Shown here one piece after another: positions 26,415-35,755 of a stretch of DNA of 64,000 bases. How positions within the stretch are numbered: the stretch's first letter is position 1; each line of letters starts with the position of its first letter. The stretch lies in assembly GCF_024436395.1 (NCBI RefSeq), contig NZ_JAFMZO010000003.1, positions 1-64,000 on the forward strand, read 5' to 3'. The notes beneath the pieces are model-generated. The model did no database searches. It was not told the DNA's origin and saw only the letters and a program-made list of their open reading frames with translations. Both the position numbers and the translations under genes were made by a program. This DNA is from Paradesertivirga mongoliensis. Lineage in GTDB: Bacteria; Bacteroidota; Bacteroidia; Sphingobacteriales; Sphingobacteriaceae.

Positions 26415-28565
26415 TTAATCTGCTTTACTCATCATCGACCGGATGACAGATTTACCAGGGGTAGCTATAGCAGAACCCTTAGTTACTTCCCAAAAGCTTT
26501 TTTTCTGCTCGATCTGAACCTGAGAGGTAACAATCCAGCTCTGAGTCCATCCTGTAAGTGTACTCCATGCGCCCCATCCGGCATCAGAGTTAGATGCCCA
26601 ATAATCCCATTTACCGTAGTCAAAGGCTCTGAACCAGGCACCATCCAGGTCTTTGTGTTTGGCACTCTGAATCTGTATTCTGGTCATAAAATCTGATAGC
26701 TTATCAGTAGCTTCTTTATACTTTTTATTCCCGGTAGCCTCTGCTGCCTCATTTAGACCGAAAAGCGCAAAATTACAGGTATACAACATGCAGGATATTT
26801 TCTCATCATTCCTAAAGATCAGTGACCCTTCATCTGTACCATAATCTGAATTAGACTTCAGCTCTTTAAAAAAGCCTTTTCCTGCACCAATTTCTTCGCG
26901 GATTGCACCACTTTCATCCTGGTACTTCAAGGTCTCAGTTATCATTTTATCCAACCACTGACGATGCTCCTCTGTATCTTCTACCCTCACCAACCATGCT
27001 AAAGGAAGAATCATCCGTGCGCGCTGCATTTGCATACTGCTTCCCCACAACCATTTTTCCGGGTATGCATTCATCGTAATCTTAATCGCTTCTTTGGTTC
27101 TGGCAAGTAAAGGTTCGTGTTTGGTTTTATCATATAACCACAGGTAACATGCCCACATCCAGGACTCAAAATGTGGCAAAAGATATACCAGGTCCCTGTT
27201 ATGATAATATTCCCATCCATTTTTAATAATATCCGGTTGCTCCAAGCGTTCGCCCCTGAAACCCTGTTTTCCGGTTGTTCTGAAATTACCCATAATAGCC
27301 TCCGCCAACTCCTTATCCCACTTCCCGGAATTCAGGTAAGAGGCTGCTCCAATTATTCCCAGTATTGCCCGGGCGTTATCATCTCCGTAAAAAGATCCGG
27401 AATTAGTTGTTGCCCATCCAATCAAACCGTAGGCAGGACTCTGGGGATCATTTTTAGGTCCGGCCCTCATGTTTGAGGTTTTGAATAGATAATTAATCAG
27501 ATTGGCTGAGACCTCATTATAGTGTCTATTTTTTAACAGACTTCCTGCTGCTGCCAGGGCCATAGCAGATTCGCCCTGTACATCTGCACGCATCCAGTAA
27601 CGATATTCGTGAGTACCGTTATAATTAATTTTAGATGTATGCCCCTCTAATATCCCGAGGCTTCCATCACCGCTGAACTTTTCCTGGCTAATTGGGGGAC
27701 CAACAGGAGTGGAAAGGCTTCCATACTTTAGCCAGTCTGCTTCCCAGCTTGGATGAAGAAGAAATTTACCATTATAAAACCATTCAATACCTTTTTTAAT
27801 ACTATTCAATCTCGCTTTTTCAGGTAACGATTCAGTCTTGCTGTACATAGGCCTTACATCTTGAGGCCAGTTTTTTAGTTGAACTGATTTATTTGCTATG
27901 CGAGATAAAATATAAGTCCAAACTTCCTTAATCGATTCGTTTGGTCCATATCGGCCGGTTTGAAAATTACTGAGGCCTGTCATGCTTACTAGTGCATCTC
28001 CTTTCTCAAAAAGCAAAGGATATGTCTTTGTGCTGTCAAGTCCGTATTCTGCCCTGTCGACTCCTACTACTCGGGCTAATACAACTAATGGGTTACTCGC
28101 TTCAACTGGTAGTATATGACAATTATGGATGCCCAAAATGCTCATCCGTCCCAATTTCCCTCCAAACACATCACGGGTAATCACACCACGTTCATAACGT
28201 GTTTCAATAGGGCCTGACGGAATAGTTAACCCTGGAAATGAAGAAGGATATTCAATGTAAAGTTTTAGCTTTTTCCTTTTAGCGACATTTAGCAGGTTCT
28301 CAGTAATCCGGTTAACCGGATCCATTTTCGGATAATCTTTCGCAATGATAAATACACTCGCCCCTGATGAAGCAGCCTTTACTGCAGCCTCCGGAGTTTT
28401 ATATAGTTTTACCATATAACCTTCCTGCTTCAAAAGCTGGTGTAGGTCATTTTTTATAGCGCCGTAAAAGTATACTGTTTTACCAATTGGACGCGCATGT
28501 GCAGCTAAACCTATTATAGTAAGTAATAACAGTGTAACAAGGTTCCTTTTTTTCATTTTTCTCAT
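26415..28565 (-). CDS. Unknown secreted protein, helical-barrel type (paralogue B)
   Basis: 716 residues, signal peptide after MRKMKKRNLVTLLLLTIIGL. Collinear with paralogue A along its length, with many identical runs: YIEYPSSFPGL, LGIHNCHILPV, SNPLVVLARVVG, WMRADVQGE, AYGLIGWATTN, FYGDDNARAILGIIGA, MWALYLWLY/MWACYLWLY. The two differ mainly in the linker after the N-terminal domain and at the C-terminus (SAIATPGKSVIRSMMSKAD). A degraded third copy of this C-terminus lies immediately upstream at 28573-28710. Unknown function; context says glycan processing. Confidence 0.75.
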   Translation of the reverse strand: MRKMKKRNLVTLLLLTIIGLAAHARPIGKTVYFYGAIKNDLHQLLKQEGYMVKLYKTPEAAVKAASSGASVFIIAKDYPKMDPVNRITENLLNVAKRKKLKLYIEYPSSFPGLTIPSGPIETRYERGVITRDVFGGKLGRMSILGIHNCHILPVEASNPLVVLARVVGVDRAEYGLDSTKTYPLLFEKGDALVSMTGLSNFQTGRYGPNESIKEVWTYILSRIANKSVQLKNWPQDVRPMYSKTESLPEKARLNSIKKGIEWFYNGKFLLHPSWEADWLKYGSLSTPVGPPISQEKFSGDGSLGILEGHTSKINYNGTHEYRYWMRADVQGESAMALAAAGSLLKNRHYNEVSANLINYLFKTSNMRAGPKNDPQSPAYGLIGWATTNSGSFYGDDNARAILGIIGAASYLNSGKWDKELAEAIMGNFRTTGKQGFRGERLEQPDIIKNGWEYYHNRDLVYLLPHFESWMWACYLWLYDKTKHEPLLARTKEAIKITMNAYPEKWLWGSSMQMQRARMILPLAWLVRVEDTEEHRQWLDKMITETLKYQDESGAIREEIGAGKGFFKELKSNSDYGTDEGSLIFRNDEKISCMLYTCNFALFGLNEAAEATGNKKYKEATDKLSDFMTRIQIQSAKHKDLDGAWFRAFDYGKWDYWASNSDAGWGAWSTLTGWTQSWIVTSQVQIEQKKSFWEVTKGSAIATPGKSVIRSMMSKAD

Positions 28566-28572
28566 AATAATT

Positions 28573-28710
28573 TATTTACTTTACTCATCATCAATTGTAT
28601 CACGGATTTACGTTGAGTACCTATAGCAGATCCTTTAGTTACACCAAAGGCTTTGTTTATGTTGAATCTAACCTGACAGCAACAATCAACTCTGGCCCCA
28701 TCTGTATGCA
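28573..28710 (-). pseudogene. Fossil 3' end of a third paralogue
   Basis: On the minus strand the sequence translates to NINKAFGVTKGSAIGTQRKS followed by VIQLMMSKVNK and a stop, matching the last residues of paralogue B (SFWEVTKGSAIATPGKSVIR, SMMSKAD). Nucleotide similarity runs from about 28573 to 28710 and then fades. It shows that the gene was once present in at least three tandem copies. No promoter or other part of the gene remains. Confidence 0.65.
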
Positions 28711-29078
28711 CGTTCCCATATAAAAAAGGCGATTTTCATCCTATAGCCAAACCGTAACTAATGAATAATTTCATAAGCGGGCATATGCCGCTCCTTTTGA
28801 TAAAGCATGATCGTTAATGATCCAGTTTCTGGTTCAACAAAAGGCCCAGGATTATCACTGATTTAAAGCGTGAACATTCTCTTCGTCAATTACAACTCTG
28901 GCTATTCGCCTTACATAAGATCCGCGGAAAGCAGCTTGCGTATTTTAGCGTTTAACATAACAAATATAACCGCACAAAAAATTATATCAAAATATATTTA
29001 CAAATAGCAGGGCTGCCGGTTGATTCCCTATTCTTAAGAAATTGAATGCTACAGACTAACGAGGAACACCCTTTCGAG
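28711..29078. other. Intergenic region upstream of paralogue B
   Basis: About 370 bp between the fossil copy and the epimerase stop codon. It should hold the transcription start for paralogue B or read-through from the epimerase. I see no convincing promoter element or gene, only A+T-rich sequence around 28960-29040. Confidence 0.35.
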
Positions 29079-30248
29079 TTATACAAGCGTCGCATTAAAT
29101 TCATCTAAAGTTTTCCAGCAATACCATTCCTGTCTAGGTAAATGAAAAGGTCCCTTAAACAAATTACCCTTTGCAGTTTGGGAAATAGTACCATCACGGT
29201 GCAGATAACCAAACCACTCTCCGTTGGTTTTATCATAAAAATGGTTATACGAATAATCATGAACCATTTTATGCCATTCTGCATACTTATTATCTTTTGT
29301 AAGAGTATAGGCTAGTAATGTGGCAATAATAAATTCATTATGCGGCCACCAAAACTTCATATCGTGATAGTATTCCTGAACCGGTTTGTTATAGACATCT
29401 CTAAAATAATAGATACCGCCATATTCTTTGTCCCAGCCTCGTTCCCACATGTAATCAATGATCTTACATCCTAGTTCAACTAAATGCGGATCATTATTGC
29501 GGTACTTGGCCTCATTTAAAATAAACCAAGAAGCTTCTATTGCATGACCAGGTGTAAGCATTCTTCCATCAAAGTGATCTATAATACTTCCATTCGGAGC
29601 CACCTGTTCCATTACGCACTGTATATCGTCCTTCACAAAATCCCTTTCAATTTCTAAAATCCATTTCATTATCCACTCATCGCATCGAGGATCACCAACA
29701 GTTTCCCGGAGTTGCTGAGCGGTATTAATCATAATCATCGGAACTCCTATTGCTTTTGCTGGACGGATATTTGTAAACTTCGGAGTCAGTAAGCCGGGAG
29801 TAGTTGCATACTCGATACATTTTCCAAAGAGCTCTCTTGCCCGTTCTGCAACCCGCTTATCGCCACTTGCTTTTGCATAGGCAGCCATGCCAATCACCGC
29901 AAACGTTTCTGAATAAAAATATCTGCGCTTACGGATAGGTTTACCATCACGGGTGACATGGAAAAACATCTGCCCATCTGTATCAAAGCAATACTTCTCA
30001 AGAAAATCAACTCCAATCTTAGAGCCTTCAAGCCACTCTTGTTTCGCTTCTACTGTATTGTACAAGGTGGCCAATAACCATGCAGCTCGCCCTTGTATCC
30101 AGACAGCTTTGTCATCATCTAGTAGTGAGCCGTCGGCATCCCGCATCAGCAGGTATCCCCCGTACTCCTTATCGAAAGATCTCGGAAACCAAAATGGGAC
30201 TGTATCATTTAGCAGTTGGTTCCGGTAGAACTCTTTTAACTCCTGCAA
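29079..30248 (-). CDS. N-acylglucosamine 2-epimerase (AGE) family protein
   Basis: 389-residue (alpha/alpha)6-barrel epimerase, no signal peptide, so cytoplasmic. Family marks include FWFPRSFDKEYGGYLLMRDADG near residue 20, VWIQGRAAWLLATLYN near 50, GHAIEASWFILNEAKYR near 235, the KFWWPHNEFIIATLLAYT block near 300, and GEWFGYLHRDG near 350. AGE enzymes interconvert N-acetylglucosamine and N-acetylmannosamine, while relatives epimerise cellobiose or mannose; the exact substrate is open. It is the promoter-proximal gene of the minus-strand glycan locus and would process a hexosamine released by GH20. Confidence 0.9.
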   Translation of the reverse strand: MQELKEFYRNQLLNDTVPFWFPRSFDKEYGGYLLMRDADGSLLDDDKAVWIQGRAAWLLATLYNTVEAKQEWLEGSKIGVDFLEKYCFDTDGQMFFHVTRDGKPIRKRRYFYSETFAVIGMAAYAKASGDKRVAERARELFGKCIEYATTPGLLTPKFTNIRPAKAIGVPMIMINTAQQLRETVGDPRCDEWIMKWILEIERDFVKDDIQCVMEQVAPNGSIIDHFDGRMLTPGHAIEASWFILNEAKYRNNDPHLVELGCKIIDYMWERGWDKEYGGIYYFRDVYNKPVQEYYHDMKFWWPHNEFIIATLLAYTLTKDNKYAEWHKMVHDYSYNHFYDKTNGEWFGYLHRDGTISQTAKGNLFKGPFHLPRQEWYCWKTLDEFNATLV

Positions 30249-30360
30249 CTCCTTTTGAATCTCTCTTTAGATAGACCCAAGATTAATGCTTAAAAGGCAA
30301 GGCAATTACTCTGGGAAGATTTGAGGAATTTTACCTTATTTACTATTTAATGCCTTTCTA

Positions 30361-31559
30361 TTAATTTCTGTCAAGTGGTTTACTTATGTTTTTATCAAAA
30401 GCATTCTTAAGAATCTCAGTTAATTCTTCAAAGTTTACGGGTTTAGATATATAGCATGTCCATCCCCGCATTAATACACTCTTCCCGGTCTTCAGTCAAG
30501 GCATTCGCCGTCATAGCGATTATTATAGGCTGGTAGATGTGGTTTTTTCTAATGAGCCTGGTTGCTTCCAACACATCCATTTCAGGCATCTGTACATCCA
30601 TTAAGATCACATCAAACATCTTTGCTTTTAACATATTCAATACTTCTACTCCATTATTCGCTACTTCTGGATTGTAACCCAGTTTAGTTAAAATCCCTAT
30701 TGCTAGCTTTTGATTAATAAGATTATCTTCGAGCAAGGAGGATATTTAACGGAAAAATTTTACCGAAATTGGCAGGTAATAGCGATTTCCTCTTTTGATC
30801 TATTTCGATACCATTGGTAATTCCTTTTAGTTGTTCTTGTACCAACCTTAAGAACTGATCGTACTTTACCGGTTTTGTTAATACCGAATTGAAAAGGCCC
30901 GGATACTTTACTTTGTTCTCATCTCCTACAATACTCAATAAAACAATAAGTAAATTCGGATATTTGTCTCTTATTTTACGAGCTACTTCAATGCCATTCA
31001 CTTCGGGCAGATTAATATCTACAAACACAAAGTTCAGGTCGGTTTCTTTTGCAAGCAGTTCAAATGCCTGATGTCCAGACGATGCTGAAGCAAAAGATAC
31101 TCCCCAATTCTCTAATTGTGATTTTAGAACATTCAAATGGCTCATGTTCTGAACTATAAGGAGTATCTTTTTCCCTTTATCGTCTGTAGCAGTGAAATAG
31201 CCATATTCGTTTTTTGCACTCTCCCTTGCCTGTGTATTTATATTGAAGCTAAATATTGTACCCTTTCCTACCTAACTATTTACCCAGACAGTTCCTCCCA
31301 TCAGTTCTGCCAGTCGCTCACTGATCACTAAACCCAAGGCGGTACCGCCGTATTTACGGGCTGTCGTGTTATCCACTTGCGAAAATGACTTTTCTTCAGG
31401 AATTCCAATTCCAGTGTCATGTATGTCAAAAGTAAGTTCTAACTTGTTATTAATCGAACTGCTCAAAACTACTTTAAAACAACTTCCCCCTGATGAGTAA
31501 ACTTTAGAGCGTTGCTTATCAGGTTTGTCGGAGTCACCTTTTAAATGGCCCACTTTCAA
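30361..31559 (-). pseudogene. Hybrid sensor histidine kinase, broken
   Basis: Three frames together give the C-terminal half of a hybrid kinase. The HATPase end ([40 protein letters not shown]) is followed by an in-frame TAG at 31272-31274. The same frame continues as VGKGTIFSF into receiver domain 1 (KKILLIVQNMSHLNVLKS; FVFVDINLPEVNG). A frameshift near 30730 then enters receiver domain 2 (EDNLINQKLAIGILTKLGYN; DVILMDVQMPEMD), and another near 30450 leads to CYISKPVNFEELTEILKNAF and the stop at 30361-30363. The dimerisation domain and sensor are missing. It once signalled by phosphorelay, possibly controlling this locus. Confidence 0.8.
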
Positions 31560-31671
31560 GGAAGTCTACAGGGAAGCTTACAATCTACCGGTAACGTTTT
31601 TTATCACTATCATAGAGGTGCGATTTCAGCCATCGAATTTTTTTAGAGATTAATTTCTCCAATTACAAAAG

Positions 31672-32241
31672 TTATCTTTTCACTTCGTAGTGTAAGGCTA
31701 CTTCTCCGTTAGAAATTGTTTTGGCCCCAATTAACTTTAACCTTTTCAAATCATTACTTGGCGCAAACATTGGAATTCCCGTTCCAAAAATAACAGGGTT
31801 GACAAAGATCCAATACTCGTCTATTAGATTTGATTGCAATAATAATTGACCAACGGAAGGACTTCCAAATAACAGTATGTTTTTACCTGTTTTATTTTTA
31901 TTTTCCTCAATCGTTGAGACAATATCACTCTTAACTAAGATTGTATTATTTCCTTTCAATTCATTTAGCGTGTTTGAAAGCACAAGCTTTGTCGCTTTGT
32001 TATACCAATGGGAATAGCACTTCTCAAACTCTGAAGAGAGCGGGTTATTTTCGATAGCAGGCCAATAGCTCTCGAACATCTCGTAAGTTATTCTGCCAAA
32101 TAAAATACTATCAGCACTAAGTAATAACTTATTAACAAAACTAAGGTGCTCACCGGCATTCTCGAACCGGTCCAACTCTCCATTTTTCCAGGCAGTATAA
32201 CCGTCTAAAGATGTGTGTGTAATTTGAATAATTTTTCTCAT
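31672..32241 (-). CDS. Dihydrofolate reductase / RibD C-terminal-like protein
   Basis: About 189 residues from the ATG at 32241 (MRKIIQITHTSLDGYTAW). The typical N-terminal strand and D-G-Y/F are present, then DSILFGRITYEMFESYWPAI, GKNILLFGSPSVGQLLLQSN and LIDEYWIFVNPVIFGTGIPM. This identifies the YyaP/RibD_C group, NAD(P)H-binding reductases with unknown substrate. The frame is open twelve codons further upstream to 32277, but the family begins at MRKII. It is close to, but in a different segment from, the homologue at 32513-33076. Confidence 0.88.
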   Translation of the reverse strand: MRKIIQITHTSLDGYTAWKNGELDRFENAGEHLSFVNKLLLSADSILFGRITYEMFESYWPAIENNPLSSEFEKCYSHWYNKATKLVLSNTLNELKGNNTILVKSDIVSTIEENKNKTGKNILLFGSPSVGQLLLQSNLIDEYWIFVNPVIFGTGIPMFAPSNDLKRLKLIGAKTISNGEVALHYEVKR

Positions 32242-32334
32242 AACTATTTCTGTTCCTCCTTCAACGTGCGGAGACATTCGGATTATTAAATCGGTTTTTT
32301 AATTTTATTATACTTGTGCGTTTAGTGTCGTTCT

Positions 32335-32487
32335 TCAATGTCGTTGGCCATTTTTTTTTAAATAATTAATGGTCACACCTCCTTCGTCACTGTCATCGTA
32401 ACTTGAATTGAACCATCGAGCATTAGCAAGCCTTTGTTTGAGATAACCGATGTCGCCTTCAGAAATTTGAATTGTAAACTCTTGCAT
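32335..32487 (-). pseudogene. Epoxide hydrolase N-terminal fragment
   Basis: About 50 codons (MQEFTIQISEGDIGYLKQRL onward) match the EHN domain of epoxide hydrolases, where L-x-x-R-L-x-x-x-R-W is conserved. They align with the start of the complete hydrolase at 34536-35654 (PELTLEDLNNRLKNTRWTDS). The rest of the gene, including the alpha/beta-hydrolase fold, is missing. It is a truncated copy. Confidence 0.6.
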
Positions 32488-32512
32488 GAATAATAAATTT
32501 AGAATTATACCG

Positions 32513-33076
32513 TTATGGTGAATCTCGGATCGTTTCATAATAAAGGCCAATAACACCTGATTGATATTCCTTTATTTGGAGAAGTTTCAGCTTTTTTCTG
32601 CTTTTTATTTCTTTGAACAACGGCGTTCCCTCACCTAGAATTATCGGATTTATTCCTATTCTAATTTCGTCTATTAAATCAAGATTAAGAAGTGTGGTAA
32701 TTAGCCCTGAACCGCCGAATAACCAAATATCTTTATTTGCACGTGCTTTAATTTCGTTAACCCGCTTAACAATACTTTCAGCAATAACTATCGAATTAAC
32801 ATCCGTAATTTGTCGTTTGGTTGAAAAAACAAACTTTTGCAACTTGTTTATCCTGGAATAAAACTCTTTCTCGAAAGTACCGGCTCCTTCCGACGGAAGG
32901 TAATTCCCGTAAAGCTCGTAACTAACCCTTCCGTATAATATAGCATCAATTTCGCCGGCAAAATTACACAGATCTCTCCCTATTTCATCATCAAAAATGA
33001 TCCAGTCTGTTTCTCTGTTTTTTCCTTCTATATATCCGTCGAGTGAAACAGTAAGGTCAAGAATTATTCGTTTCAT
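32513..33076 (-). CDS. Dihydrofolate reductase / RibD C-terminal-like protein
   Basis: 187 residues, starting MKRIILDLTVSLDGYIEG. Other marks are DAILYGRVSYELYGNYLPSE, NKDIWLFGGSGLITTLLNLD and LIDEIRIGINPIILGEGTPL. Same family as the gene at 31672-32241 but clearly diverged. It starts 1 bp after the truncated GH43 frame, suggesting the pair arrived or was rearranged together. Substrate unknown. Confidence 0.88.
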   Translation of the reverse strand: MKRIILDLTVSLDGYIEGKNRETDWIIFDDEIGRDLCNFAGEIDAILYGRVSYELYGNYLPSEGAGTFEKEFYSRINKLQKFVFSTKRQITDVNSIVIAESIVKRVNEIKARANKDIWLFGGSGLITTLLNLDLIDEIRIGINPIILGEGTPLFKEIKSRKKLKLLQIKEYQSGVIGLYYETIRDSP

Positions 33077-33077
33077 A

Positions 33078-33485
33078 TTAAGTTTGTAGTATTATTAATT
33101 CCCTGTTTATCAGAGCGGCACCAATAGCATCTTTAAATTTTGCTGCTGGCTCCGATGATTCGGCTACGCCGATTGCAGAACCTTTAATAGTCTGATGATT
33201 GACAGCAACATACCAAAAAAATTTGCCGTGCCTTTTAATAACTTTTGACGCAAATGCACCACCCTCAGCCCATACAAAGTCTGTAGCCTTTAATAAGCCT
33301 TGATGTTCTTCCCAGTATATAAGGTCGGAGGATGAAAAGCACAGCCATTTATTCATTACATAATCTTCTGTTCCCGGTGGCGCTTCGTCATGCCCCGTGT
33401 ACAAATAAACTTTATCATCATGATCAACTGCGGTAGGGTCACTTGTGTATTTGTGTTTTATTATCGGATTTCCGGAAGTTTCCAT
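33078..33485 (-). pseudogene. GH43 N-terminal fragment
   Basis: 135 codons align with the first part of the GH43 at 5041-5931: both share PIIKHKYTSDPT/PIIRHVFTSDPT, VYLYTGHDE, WLCFSSSDL and FASKVI. It keeps only the catalytic base Asp (TSDPT near residue 15); the modulating Asp and acid Glu are lost. After AIGAALI the frame becomes non-homologous and stops. It is a truncated paralogue, not a working enzyme. Confidence 0.85.
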
Positions 33486-33614
33486 ATTGAATCGTATATT
33501 ATTGCCGGATGTTTTGCAAGGATTTTAACAACCAAAAAACAAGGGCAGACAGAGTAATCCGCAGATTAGTAGGGAATAAACCATTTATTTTCATCGTCGT
33601 TGCATTTTCAAAAT

Positions 33615-34508
33615 TCAGATAAATATCTTACCTTCCATTGTCACCACAGAAGAACCGCTTATCACTATTCCGTCATCTGCTATCTGAAATTTGATAATTG
33701 AAGGTCGCTTCATTATACTCCCCTGCAACAGTTGATAAGAGGTACCGGCTTTTATTCGCCCGGTCTTATACAAGAGTCCCGCAAGAGGCCCAGCTGCACT
33801 TCCGGTAGCAGGATCTTCGTCTATGCCGATTAGCGGATTAAAAAAACGTGTTTCAACGAGGTGTGTATTACTTCCGGTGAGACTGAAACAATAAACTCCT
33901 TCAAAACCATATCTGATACTTAGGTCGGAAAGTCTTTTTTTATTCGATTGAATTTTATCTAATACCTCCGTGCTTTTCACCGGAACCATTAAATGCGAAA
34001 CTTCAGTAGCTGCAACAACGGGCGGCAACTCACTCGAAAAATCAGCCATATTTAATGAAAGTCCTTCGGCTACCTTTTCAACGGGAACGACATCTCCAAA
34101 ACTTGCCGGCCTTTGTTTCATCCCGATTACATGAGTACCTGAAGAATTGTTAAGTTCAAGATAGGTCGGGGTATCTTTCATAATTACATATGGCTCGCCC
34201 GCTTGCCCGGCGAAAATGTCTTCCCCTTTCTCTAAGAAATCTGAAACAACCCCCAGCAAGTTATGGCCTCCTCCATGAATTTCAAATCCTGTTGATGTAA
34301 AAGACCGGATTTTTAAGGCTCTGTCTTCTACTGAGTAATAGGCAAAAGAAGACTCAGAATACCCGAATTCACTTGATATTTTTTCGTACAGTTGTTTTTC
34401 CAGCTCGCCAGTTACTTGTATTACAGCTAATTGATTGCCGGTAAACGGAGTTTCGGTAAATACATCCAGAACCCTGTAGCTGAAGGATTTTGTTTTACTG
34501 TGAGACAC
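33615..34508 (-). CDS. PhzF family epimerase/isomerase
   Basis: 297 residues of the PhzF fold, two similar halves. N-terminal YRVLDVFTETPFTGNQLAVI and EFGYSESSFAYY (the conserved Glu of the active site lies here) are diagnostic. IRSFTSTGFEIHGGGHNLLG and PLIGIDEDPATGSAAGPLAG are the two Gly-rich loops. Members isomerise or epimerise diverse metabolites; no phenazine genes are nearby, so its substrate is unknown. It lies 27 bp from the epoxide hydrolase, with which it is probably co-transcribed. Confidence 0.9.
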   Translation of the reverse strand: MSHSKTKSFSYRVLDVFTETPFTGNQLAVIQVTGELEKQLYEKISSEFGYSESSFAYYSVEDRALKIRSFTSTGFEIHGGGHNLLGVVSDFLEKGEDIFAGQAGEPYVIMKDTPTYLELNNSSGTHVIGMKQRPASFGDVVPVEKVAEGLSLNMADFSSELPPVVAATEVSHLMVPVKSTEVLDKIQSNKKRLSDLSIRYGFEGVYCFSLTGSNTHLVETRFFNPLIGIDEDPATGSAAGPLAGLLYKTGRIKAGTSYQLLQGSIMKRPSIIKFQIADDGIVISGSSVVTMEGKIFI

Positions 34509-34535
34509 AATGATGAAAGGCTTTTTTTATTAACC

Positions 34536-35654
34536 TTAATGCTTATGAAAAAATTCCTTCAATTCAGCGCTATAAACTTCCGGCACCTCAATAGCGGCAA
34601 AATGTCCGCCTTGTTCCAACTTTTTGAAGCTTACGATATTTGCTTGCCGGTCTGCCCATTCTTTAGGAAACTGTGCTTCCTTGGGAAATAACGAAACTCC
34701 GGTAGGCACATCAACTCTTTGTGATGATTTTAATCCTCCTGTATACATCGCTTTTGCATTTTCGGCATAAGTTCTAATCGAGGTGTTGACAGTTTGAGTA
34801 ACCCAATAAATCATGATATTGGTGAGAATTTCATCTTTTGTAAAGCTGTTTTCTATGTTGCCGTCACTATCGCTCCAAGAGTTTAATTTCTCCAGTATCC
34901 AAGAAGCCAAGCCCACAGGTGAATCGTTTAATCCGTATCCCAATGTTTGCGGCTTCGTAGATTGAATCATAATATAGGCCCCTTCGGTAAAAACCCATTG
35001 TTGTATCAGTTGCCCGAATTGTTGTTCGGCGGGCGACATAGTGCTCCAATCTTCGCTTCCGCTAGGATAACCTACATCAGTTAAATGAATTGCTTTTACA
35101 GTTCCCGGAAATTCTACAGCTAATGATTTCGTAATAAGCGTTCCTATATCACCGCCTGCAGCATAATAATTTTGATAACCTAAAACGTCTGTCATCAATC
35201 CATTAAAAAGCCGAGCAGTTCTATCACAATCTACCGCTTCCCGGCTTGAAAACCCAAATCCCGGTATAGAGGGTACAACAACATCAAAAGTTTGCTCGCC
35301 TTCGGTAAGCAAAGAAAGCACTTTCACAAAACGGTAAAATGAGTCCGGCCAGCCGTGGCTCAAGAGCAAAGGCTTTGAGTTGTGCCCTTTGCCTTTTATA
35401 TGGATAAAATGAACGGTAATACCTTCAATATCTGCAGTAAATTGAGGAAGCTTATTTAGTTCTTCCTCATGTTTTCGCCAGCTGTATTTTGTTTGCCAGT
35501 ATTCCAGAAGTTCCTTTAAGTAAGCAGAATTAGTGCCGTAATGCCATTCGGCATCCTCGGGTGAATCTGTCCATCGAGTGTTTTTTAAGCGATTGTTCAA
35601 GTCTTCGAGAGTTAATTCCGGAACTTGGATCTTAAAGGGAGCAATTTGTGCCAT
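34536..35654 (-). CDS. Epoxide hydrolase (EHN plus alpha/beta hydrolase)
   Basis: About 372 residues. The N-terminal EHN domain covers residues 1-110 (PELTLEDLNNRLKNTRWTDS). The hydrolase fold follows: oxyanion motif LLLSHGWPDSFYRF near residue 130, nucleophile Asp in YYAAGGDIGTLITKSLA near 190, and the catalytic His probably in LEQGGHFAAIEVP near 355. Opens epoxides by an alkyl-enzyme ester in this family; the natural substrate is not deducible. I chose the ATG at 35654 (MAQIAPFKIQ). It precedes the PhzF gene and follows an AraC regulator on the same strand. Confidence 0.9.
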   Translation of the reverse strand: MAQIAPFKIQVPELTLEDLNNRLKNTRWTDSPEDAEWHYGTNSAYLKELLEYWQTKYSWRKHEEELNKLPQFTADIEGITVHFIHIKGKGHNSKPLLLSHGWPDSFYRFVKVLSLLTEGEQTFDVVVPSIPGFGFSSREAVDCDRTARLFNGLMTDVLGYQNYYAAGGDIGTLITKSLAVEFPGTVKAIHLTDVGYPSGSEDWSTMSPAEQQFGQLIQQWVFTEGAYIMIQSTKPQTLGYGLNDSPVGLASWILEKLNSWSDSDGNIENSFTKDEILTNIMIYWVTQTVNTSIRTYAENAKAMYTGGLKSSQRVDVPTGVSLFPKEAQFPKEWADRQANIVSFKKLEQGGHFAAIEVPEVYSAELKEFFHKH

Positions 35655-35755
35655 ATTTATCAATTCAGTTTTAAGCCGTGATCTAATTACAAATCGTAGA
35701 TACTCTGCAAAATAAACTGATGGATTCTAATGAAAATAGAACAAATCCGACATGA

